Below, one piece after another: positions 5,507 through 11,007 of a stretch of 11,007 nucleotides of DNA (within the stretch, counting starts at the first letter, position 1; each line of letters begins with the position of its first letter). The notes under the pieces are model-generated. The model worked only from the letters and a program-made list of their open reading frames with translations, was not told the DNA's origin and made no database searches. Made by a program: the position numbers and the translations under genes. The stretch covers positions 1 to 11,007 of the forward strand of contig CAYYJM010000223.1 of assembly GCA_964471755.1 (NCBI GenBank), read 5' to 3'. This stretch comes from CAYYJM01 sp964471755 (GTDB taxonomy: Bacteria > Planctomycetota > Planctomycetia > Gemmatales > Gemmataceae).

Positions 5507-6097
5507 ATGAGACCGGCGACGGCGAGGTCCGACAGCAAGCTGGACGCTGGCGTGGTGAACGGCGTTCGCGAAGTGTGGGCCCTGTTGTGCGGCATCGGCA
5601 TGGGGTTGTGTGTTCTTGGATTCCTCGCTGGCTGGGTGGCTTTCGTCCCCGTTCTCGCGACGGAGACCAATTTCGGCGTGTTGCTTTTTCTCGGAGCGAT
5701 TCTTGAGGCAACCAACACCTTCTGGGCCTATCGCTGGAAGGGTTACGCGCCCCACCTGGTCGGCGGCGTTCTGTACCTCATTGTGGGCGTATTTCTCATC
5801 GAACACCCTTCGGAAGTCAGAAACGGGCTGAGTCTCCTGGCGGCCAGCTGTTTCCTCATCAGTGGCGTGCTGCGGGTGGCCCTGTCGGTTGTCGAACGGT
5901 TTGAAGGCTGGGCGTGGATGCTGGGTGCCGGAATCGGTTCATTCCTCATGGGAGTGATCCTTCTGTGTCAGTGGCCGATTTTCGGCCTCTGGGTGATCGG
6001 TCTGTTCGTCGGCATCGAGATGTTTTTCAGTGGCGTGACCTGGATCGTGGTCGGGTTAGCCATACGGGTCAGTTCGAGCAAATACGGAACTGAGTGA
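5507..6097 (+). CDS. HdeD-family (DUF308) multi-pass membrane protein
   Basis: 196 residues, with about six membrane segments (near 23-46, 55-73, 82-99, 106-127, 134-154 and 158-186) in the paired-helix pattern of HdeD/DUF308 proteins: short loops, and Gly-rich helices such as GVLLFLGAILEATNTFWAYRWKG and HLVGGVLYLIVGVFLIEHP. In E. coli HdeD is an inner-membrane protein linked to acid resistance at high cell density; homologues are widespread and mostly uncharacterised. The start at 5507 has AGGAG with 6 nt spacing and lies just before the first polar stretch and helix; the frame is open far upstream only because it runs antisense to the kinase gene. It is the first gene of the rightward operon, 25 bp ahead of transketolase, and has a predicted activator-type promoter. 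An acid-stress role fits its place before acid-producing enzymes but is inference. Confidence 0.85.
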   Translation: MRPATARSDSKLDAGVVNGVREVWALLCGIGMGLCVLGFLAGWVAFVPVLATETNFGVLLFLGAILEATNTFWAYRWKGYAPHLVGGVLYLIVGVFLIEHPSEVRNGLSLLAASCFLISGVLRVALSVVERFEGWAWMLGAGIGSFLMGVILLCQWPIFGLWVIGLFVGIEMFFSGVTWIVVGLAIRVSSSKYGTE

Positions 6098-6122
6098 CAC
6101 GACCTTGACAGGAGGCCTGCCC

Positions 6123-8195
6123 ATGCCGTCTTCGATGGAATCGCTGGCGATCAACACCATCCGGACTCTGTGCATGGACGCCGTTCAGGCGGCCAACTCC
6201 GGACACCCAGGTTCGCCGATGGGCATGGCCCCGACGGCGTACGTCCTCTGGCAACGTTTTCTCCGCTTCGACCCGGAGCAGACCATCTGGGGCAACCGTG
6301 ACCGGTTCGTCCTCTCCGCCGGGCACTGTTCGTCGCTGCTGTACGCACTGCTGCACCTGACCGGCGTCAAGGCCGTCAATCCGAAGTACGAGGTGGTTGG
6401 CGAACTGTCGGTCCAGCTCGACGACCTGAAGAAGTTCCGCCAACTCGACAGCAAGTGCCCCGGCCACCCGGAGTACCGCTGGACGAGCGGCGTCGAGACA
6501 ACGACCGGCCCACTCGGCCAGGGTGTCGCCACCAGCGTCGGTATGGCCCTGGCCTCACGCTGGGCAGCGGCGACGTTTAACCGCCCCGGCTTCGACCTGT
6601 TCAACTTCGACGTCTACGCCCTGTGCGGCGACGGCTGCATCATGGAGGGCATTTCGTCGGAGGCGGCGTCGCTCGCCGGTCACTGGAAGCTGTCGAACCT
6701 CTGCTGGATCTACGACAGCAACCAGATCACCATCGAGGGCCACACCCGTCTGACGTTCAGCGAGGATGTCGCGACGAAGTTCATCGGCCTGGGCTGGAAC
6801 GTCACCCGTGTCGGCGACGCGAACGATCTGGACATGCTCGACCGAGCGTTCCGCGTCTTCAAGAATACGACCGACCGGCCGACGCTCATCATTGTCGATA
6901 GCCACATCGCCTGGGGTTCGCCGTCGAAGCAGGACACCAGCGCCGCCCACGGCGAACCACTCGGCGTCGAGGAGGTCCGTCAGACGAAGCGCGTCTACGG
7001 TTGGCCGGAGGACGCTCGGTTTCTGGTGCCCGATGGCGTCTACGACCACTTCAAGGACGGCATCGGCAAGCGCGGTGCGGCACTGAGCGCCGCCTGGCAG
7101 CAGCTCTTCGACCAGTACCGCAAGCAGCATCCCGAGTTGGGCGAACGTCTGTTCCGAATGCAGCGCCGCGAACTGCATGACGGCTGGGACAGGGATCTGC
7201 CGTCGTTCCCAGCGGACGCGAAGGGGAAGGCGACGCGCGAGACCTCCGGCGTGGTACTGAACGCGCTGGCCCGGAACGTGCCGTGGATCATGGGCGGGTC
7301 GGCCGACCTGGCCCCGTCGTGCAAAACACGGCTGACCTTCGACGGGGCAGGGGACTTCCAGGCCGACAGTCATGCTGGGCGGAACCTCCACTTCGGCGTC
7401 CGCGAGCATGCCATGGGAGCGATTCTCAACGGCCTGTCGCTGTGCAAGATCCGCTCCTACGGCTCGGGTTTCCTCATCTTCAGCGACTACGGCCGGAACC
7501 CGCTCCGGCTGGCGGCACTGATGGAGATCCCGGTCGTTTACGTCTTCACGCACGACTCGATCGCCGTCGGCGAGGACGGGCCGACCCACCAGCCGATCGA
7601 GCACCTCGCCTCACTGCGGGCCATCCCAGGGTTGATCACCCTGCGGCCCTGCGACGCCAACGAGGTCCTCGAGGCGTGGCGGTTTACCCTGGAGCGGAAG
7701 CACGAACCGGTCTGCCTCATCCTGACCCGCCAGGCCGTGCCGACGCTCGACCGAACCAGGTTCGCCCCGGCTGCTGGCCTGCGCAAGGGGGCGTACATCC
7801 TGGCTGACGCGCCGGGCGGCAAGCCGGACGTCCTGCTCCTGGCGACTGGCAGCGAGGTGCCGCTCTGCGTTGAGGCGTACGAGAAGCTCGCCACCGAGGG
7901 GATCAAGGCCCGCGTCGTGAGCATGCCGTCGTGGGAACTGTTCGAGTCGGCCTGCCGCGAGGACACTGGCTACCGCGAGAGCGTGCTTCCCTCCGCGGTG
8001 ACGGCCCGTGTGTCGATCGAGTTGGCCTCGACGTTCGGCTGGGACCGCTACGTCGGCCCGACCGGCCGGGCGCTCGGCATGACGACGTTCGGCGCGTCGG
8101 CCCCGCTCAAGGAGTTGCAAAAGAAGTTCGGCTTCACAGTTGAAAATGTCGTGACGGCGGCCAGGCAGCAACTCGCTCCACGGAGGTCTTCATGA
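6123..8195 (+). CDS. tkt: Transketolase
   Basis: 690 residues, full length for the family. It moves two-carbon units between sugar phosphates (xylulose 5-phosphate plus ribose 5-phosphate or erythrose 4-phosphate) using thiamine diphosphate, in the cytoplasm. The N-terminal thiamine-binding domain shows H28 (NSGHPGSPMG), H68 (SAGHCS), GPLGQG (129-134), the metal-binding GDG (169-171) with N200, and H276. The middle domain has the catalytic E428 (FGVREHAMG), FSDYGR (453-458) and H477 in HDSIAVGEDGPTHQP. A C-terminal domain completes it. All key residues are present. The start at 6123 has AGGAGG with 7 nt spacing; an ATG at 6105 upstream has no such site. The stop overlaps the next start (ATGA at 8192-8195), so translation of lactate dehydrogenase is probably coupled. 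In this operon it supplies xylulose 5-phosphate to the phosphoketolase at the far end; it need not be the only transketolase of the cell. Confidence 0.97.
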   Translation: MPSSMESLAINTIRTLCMDAVQAANSGHPGSPMGMAPTAYVLWQRFLRFDPEQTIWGNRDRFVLSAGHCSSLLYALLHLTGVKAVNPKYEVVGELSVQLDDLKKFRQLDSKCPGHPEYRWTSGVETTTGPLGQGVATSVGMALASRWAAATFNRPGFDLFNFDVYALCGDGCIMEGISSEAASLAGHWKLSNLCWIYDSNQITIEGHTRLTFSEDVATKFIGLGWNVTRVGDANDLDMLDRAFRVFKNTTDRPTLIIVDSHIAWGSPSKQDTSAAHGEPLGVEEVRQTKRVYGWPEDARFLVPDGVYDHFKDGIGKRGAALSAAWQQLFDQYRKQHPELGERLFRMQRRELHDGWDRDLPSFPADAKGKATRETSGVVLNALARNVPWIMGGSADLAPSCKTRLTFDGAGDFQADSHAGRNLHFGVREHAMGAILNGLSLCKIRSYGSGFLIFSDYGRNPLRLAALMEIPVVYVFTHDSIAVGEDGPTHQPIEHLASLRAIPGLITLRPCDANEVLEAWRFTLERKHEPVCLILTRQAVPTLDRTRFAPAAGLRKGAYILADAPGGKPDVLLLATGSEVPLCVEAYEKLATEGIKARVVSMPSWELFESACREDTGYRESVLPSAVTARVSIELASTFGWDRYVGPTGRALGMTTFGASAPLKELQKKFGFTVENVVTAARQQLAPRRSS

Positions 8196-9133
8196 AAGTC
8201 GGTATCGTCGGCAGTGGCTACGTTGGCGCGACAGCGGCCTACGCCCTGGTGATGCGTGGCGTCGGCCGAGAGGTCGTCCTGGTGGACAGGAACCACGCCC
8301 GAGCCGAGGCCGAGGCGGACGACATCCGTCATGCGGTGCCGTTCGCCCATCCGCTCGTCGTCCGGGCCGGGACGTACGACGATCTGAAAGGGTGTCGCGC
8401 CGTCCTGCTCTGTGCTGGCGTCGGTCAGAAACCTGGTGAGACGCGGTTGCAACTCTTGCAGCGCAACGCCGAAGTCTTTGCCGAAATCGTCCCACGGATC
8501 GTCGCTCAGGCCCCGGACGCCGTCCTCATCGTCGCCACCAATCCGGTCGATGTGATGACGCATCTGGCCGCCCGGTACGCGGCTGCGAGTGGCGTGCCAT
8601 CCGGCCGGGTTCTTGGGTCTGGAACGATCCTGGACTCGGCCCGTTTTCGGGCTCTGCTCGGTTCCCATTGCCAGGTCGATTCACACCACGTCCACGGCTA
8701 CGTCCTCGGCGAACACGGGGACTCGGAAGTGTTGACCTGGTCGTTGACCACGATCGGCGGCATGCCCCTGGAAACGTTCACTCGCCTCCGGGGGCTCCCG
8801 CTGTCCGAGGCGATCTGCCAGGACATCGACACCAAGGTGCGGCGGGCAGCTTACTCGATCATCGCCGGCAAGGGGGCGACGTACTACGGCAACGGTTGTG
8901 TTCTGGCCCTTATTCTCGACGTGGTTCTGCATGACCAGCGTTCGATCCTGACCGTTTGCACGCCGACCGCTGACGTAGTCGGTGTGCGTGACGTGACGGT
9001 TTCTCTGCCGCGCCTGGTTGGCGGACAGGGCGTCCTGGAGACGTTCTTGTTGCCGCTCAATTCCGACGAGACGAACCAGTTGCGCCGCAGCGCCGCCATC
9101 ATTCGGCAGGCTCTCGACGACCTGGGTCAGTGA
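8192..9133 (+). CDS. ldh: L-lactate dehydrogenase (NAD-dependent)
   Basis: 313 residues, the usual length. It reduces pyruvate to L-lactate with NADH, restoring NAD+ in fermentation. The Rossmann motif is GSGYVG (7-12), with D32 at the end of the second strand as expected for NAD rather than NADP. Catalytic residues are R85 in the loop QKPGETR, N117 (TNPVD), D148 and R151 (LDSARFR) and H175 (GEHGDSE). The residue that tells lactate from malate dehydrogenase is Q79; malate enzymes have Arg there, so lactate specificity is predicted. The start ATG overlaps the transketolase stop and has GGAGG just before it. The gene ends 13 bp ahead of pyruvate kinase, whose product is its substrate. The fructose-bisphosphate allosteric site could not be judged by eye. 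Confidence 0.93.
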   Translation: MKVGIVGSGYVGATAAYALVMRGVGREVVLVDRNHARAEAEADDIRHAVPFAHPLVVRAGTYDDLKGCRAVLLCAGVGQKPGETRLQLLQRNAEVFAEIVPRIVAQAPDAVLIVATNPVDVMTHLAARYAAASGVPSGRVLGSGTILDSARFRALLGSHCQVDSHHVHGYVLGEHGDSEVLTWSLTTIGGMPLETFTRLRGLPLSEAICQDIDTKVRRAAYSIIAGKGATYYGNGCVLALILDVVLHDQRSILTVCTPTADVVGVRDVTVSLPRLVGGQGVLETFLLPLNSDETNQLRRSAAIIRQALDDLGQ

Positions 9134-9146
9134 GGAGAATCGCCCC

Positions 9147-10601
9147 ATGAACGCTGACGGTTTACCGACCATCCGCACCAAAATCGTCGCCACCATCGGC
9201 CCGGCCTCGCGTCCGCCAGCGGTGCTGCGTCAACTGATCCAGGCGGGCGTCAACGTCTTCCGACTGAACTTCTCCCATGGCACGCATGAGGAGCATTCGG
9301 CCACGCTGGCCGACATCCGCGCGATCAGTCGGGAGATGGGTCGTCACGTCGGCATTTTGCAGGACCTGTGTGGCCCGAAGATGCGACTCGGCCCGATTCC
9401 CGGCGACCGGGTTGAATGCCCCGTTGGCGAGGATTTCATCCTCGTCGAGGAACGCAAGTCGGACGATCCACGCGAACTGACCTGCTCGTATCAGGGCTTG
9501 ACGAGCGACCTCAAAGCCGGCGAGGTCGTCCTGTTCGCCGATGGCAACGTCGGCATGACCGTGACCGACGTTGGGCCGGGATGGGCGAAACTGAAGGTGA
9601 CACTTCCGGGCCGGCTTCGCTCTCGCCAGGGCTTGAATCTCCCCGGCACGAACCTGGCCGTCAAGTCACTGACGGAGAAAGACCTGGCCGACCTCGACTG
9701 GACTGCCCGCCACGCTGGCGACGTGGACTTCGTCGGCCTATCCTTCGTTCGCAGCGCCGACGATGTCATCTGGCTGGGGAAGGAACTGACAACGCGGCAG
9801 TGTCCGGCCCGTGTCATCGTCAAGATCGAGAAGCCCCAGGCGGTGCGAGACATCGAGGCGATTGTCGCGGCGACGCATGGCGTCATGGTCGCCCGTGGCG
9901 ATCTCGGTGTCGAAATGGACGTGCAACGGGTGCCGGCCATCCAGAAGCGAGTCATCGCCCTGTGTAACCGGGTTCACCACCCGGTCATCACCGCGACCCA
10001 GATGCTCAACAGCATGGAACACTCCAGTCGGCCGACCCGCGCCGAGGCGAGCGACGTGTTCAACGCCGTTCTCGATGGCACCGACGCAGTCATGCTTTCC
10101 GGCGAAACGGCCGTCGGCGATTATCCGGTCGAAGCCGTCGCGACGATGCGACGAATCTGCGCCGAAGCGGAGACGTACCGCGCGGCGGTCGGCCGAACGG
10201 CAAGAACCAGCAGTGCGGCCTCCCTGGCGGGGTTCGTCGAGCCGATCACCGAGGCGACGGTCGATGCCGCCTGCCTCGTCGCTGAACGGCTTGACGCCTC
10301 GCTCATCGTCGTCGCGACCGACACGGGTCGGACGGCCATGGCGTTGAGCAACCGCCGACCGGGAGCGACGATCCTGGCCCTGACCCGGACCGAACCGGTC
10401 GCCCGACTGCTGGCCGTCTGCTGGGGCGTTCTCCCGCTGGTGCTGCCCGAGGTGACCTCTCCGGCGCGGGAGATGGCCGTCGCGATCGACTGGGGCAAAG
10501 AACGCGGTCTTGTCCGGCCGGGGCAGCACGTCGTCCTACTGCGTGGCCAGGTGGTCGGCGAGGACCGCAGTCGAGGCGTCCTGGCTCGCGAGGTGAGTTG
10601 A
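9147..10601 (+). CDS. pyk: Pyruvate kinase
   Basis: 484 residues, normal length. It converts phosphoenolpyruvate and ADP to pyruvate and ATP. Motifs in order: TKIVATIGPAS (11-21), RLNFSHG (39-45), the active-site loop DLCGPKMR (73-80), a B domain to about 170, KIEKP with catalytic K226, ARGDLGVE (249-256), ATQMLNSM (283-290) and the TRAEASDVFNAVLDGTDAVMLSGETAVGDYP block (297-327), then a C-terminal regulatory domain. In GPKMR the position equal to Glu117 of rabbit muscle enzyme is Lys78; this change is known to mark K+-independent pyruvate kinases, so activity without potassium is predicted. The start at 9147 has GAGGAGA about 8 nt upstream, directly at the stop of ldh; the frame is open further 5' but only inside ldh. 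It is the third enzyme gene of the operon and feeds pyruvate to lactate dehydrogenase. Confidence 0.96.
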   Translation: MNADGLPTIRTKIVATIGPASRPPAVLRQLIQAGVNVFRLNFSHGTHEEHSATLADIRAISREMGRHVGILQDLCGPKMRLGPIPGDRVECPVGEDFILVEERKSDDPRELTCSYQGLTSDLKAGEVVLFADGNVGMTVTDVGPGWAKLKVTLPGRLRSRQGLNLPGTNLAVKSLTEKDLADLDWTARHAGDVDFVGLSFVRSADDVIWLGKELTTRQCPARVIVKIEKPQAVRDIEAIVAATHGVMVARGDLGVEMDVQRVPAIQKRVIALCNRVHHPVITATQMLNSMEHSSRPTRAEASDVFNAVLDGTDAVMLSGETAVGDYPVEAVATMRRICAEAETYRAAVGRTARTSSAASLAGFVEPITEATVDAACLVAERLDASLIVVATDTGRTAMALSNRRPGATILALTRTEPVARLLAVCWGVLPLVLPEVTSPAREMAVAIDWGKERGLVRPGQHVVLLRGQVVGEDRSRGVLAREVS

Positions 10602-10618
10602 GCCCAAGGGAATCGACA

Positions 10619-10720
10619 ATGAACCTCCTGGAATCGCTGAAACAGAACACGACCGTCGAAGGCAACACGAGCGACATCGAGTTGTCAGTCTGGATTTACG
10701 AACTGGCAACCGTAGCTTGA
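10619..10720 (+). CDS. Possible 33-residue small protein between pyk and xfp
   Basis: A short frame, MNLLESLKQNTTVEGN then TSDIELSVWIYELATVA, begins 17 bp past the pyk stop and has AAGGGA with 7 nt spacing. The second half (SDIELSVWIYELATVA) could form a short amphipathic helix. It resembles nothing I recognise. It may be a genuine small protein of the operon, a leader peptide affecting phosphoketolase translation (its stop lies 79 bp before that start), or chance. Conservation in related genomes would decide. Confidence 0.4.
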   Translation: MNLLESLKQNTTVEGNTSDIELSVWIYELATVA

Positions 10721-10799
10721 CGATATCCCGGCCAGGTAACCTGCGGGCGGAGCGCCGAGGCGACCCTCACGCTCGACCGAGACAGCAAGGAGTGGATTC

Positions 10800-11007
10800 A
10801 TGGCGAAAGCGATCAAGGACAGCAACGACGCGGCCCCGCTCTCGGCCGACGAACTGCACAACATGGACGCTTACTGGCGAGCGCTCAACTACCTGTCCGT
10901 CGGCCAGATCTACCTTCTCGACAACCCACTGCTGCGCGAACCCCTCAAGCGCGAACACATCAAGCCGCGTCTGCTGGGCCACTGGGGCACGTCGCCCGGC
11001 CTGAACA
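10800..11007 (+). CDS. xfp: Phosphoketolase, N-terminal part (cut by window end)
   Basis: The first 69 residues of a protein normally near 800. LSADELHNMDAYWRALNYLS (14-33), VGQIYLLDNPLLREPLK (34-50) and HIKPRLLGHWGTSPGLN (53-69) are the hallmark opening of xylulose 5-phosphate/fructose 6-phosphate phosphoketolase, including the thiamine-site His in GHWGT. The enzyme splits these sugars with phosphate into acetyl phosphate and glyceraldehyde 3-phosphate or erythrose 4-phosphate. The start at 10800 has AAGGAG with 7 nt spacing. The gene runs off the right edge, so its completeness and its specificity for xylulose or fructose phosphate cannot be judged. It follows pyk by about 200 bp, with a possible small ORF between and no terminator seen. 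Acetate kinase is a common neighbour and could lie just outside, which is inference. Confidence 0.95.
   Translation, partial: MAKAIKDSNDAAPLSADELHNMDAYWRALNYLSVGQIYLLDNPLLREPLKREHIKPRLLGHWGTSPGLN

Noticed and set aside
6555..7604. Minus-strand open frame of 349 codons antisense to transketolase
   Set aside because: It lies fully inside tkt, which has all catalytic motifs; the product shows Val/Arg/Asp-rich antisense composition and no recognisable domain.
8192..9133. Malate dehydrogenase as alternative for the 313-residue dehydrogenase
   Set aside because: The substrate-specificity loop has Gln (QKPGETR) rather than Arg, and the gene lies beside pyruvate kinase, both favouring lactate dehydrogenase.
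1..11007. CRISPR array, tRNA or rRNA gene, phage or complete insertion sequence
   Set aside because: No regularly spaced direct repeats, no tRNA-like arms with a T-loop, no rRNA stretches and no transposase or integrase frame were seen on either strand.

Overview
The window is about 63% GC by eye (not computed), with long spurious open frames antisense to most genes. It reads as a stretch of chromosome from a free-living bacterium. Gene content and protein style (a short Gly-rich peptide with a double-glycine-type leader, a NarL-type two-component pair, a YiaV/YiaW pair) fit a Planctomycete of the Gemmata type. That assignment is an impression from family resemblance, not a proof.

Layout. 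Two divergent gene blocks meet at about 5282-5506. The leftward block (minus strand) reads: hybrid-sensor histidine kinase (5281-3110), NarL/FixJ-type response regulator (3047-2406), a 63-residue peptide with a bacteriocin-type leader (2225-2034), a YiaW/DUF3302 small membrane protein (1791-1414), a YiaV/HlyD-type membrane fusion protein (1408-89), then a terminator-like hairpin (67-23). The rightward block (plus strand) reads: HdeD-type membrane protein (5507-6097), transketolase (6123-8195), L-lactate dehydrogenase (8192-9133), pyruvate kinase (9147-10601), a possible 33-residue small ORF (10619-10720) and phosphoketolase (10800 to beyond the window edge). Short gaps, good ribosome binding sites and an ATGA overlap suggest the rightward block is one operon.

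How they may work together. Phosphoketolase, transketolase, pyruvate kinase and lactate dehydrogenase form most of a phosphoketolase-type (heterofermentative) route from pentose/hexose phosphates to acetyl phosphate and lactate. HdeD proteins are linked to acid stress, so the operon looks like a fermentation-plus-acid-tolerance unit.

Main discovery. Three intergenic regions share one promoter design: CCTGTCA-N7-CAGTGGC, then exactly 20 bp, then a -10-like TA(T/G)(C/G)CT. The copies lie upstream of the peptide gene, the yiaW-yiaV pair and the hdeD-fermentation operon, each in the same orientation as its downstream gene. The 21-bp element is centred near -43 and no -35 box is visible, which is the layout of an activator-dependent promoter. 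The two-component system encoded between the copies is the obvious candidate activator. Each predicted transcript also begins with a stem-loop about 8-11 nt after the predicted start. Together this points to an undescribed local regulon joining a sensor kinase, fermentation enzymes, an envelope pair and a secreted-type peptide.
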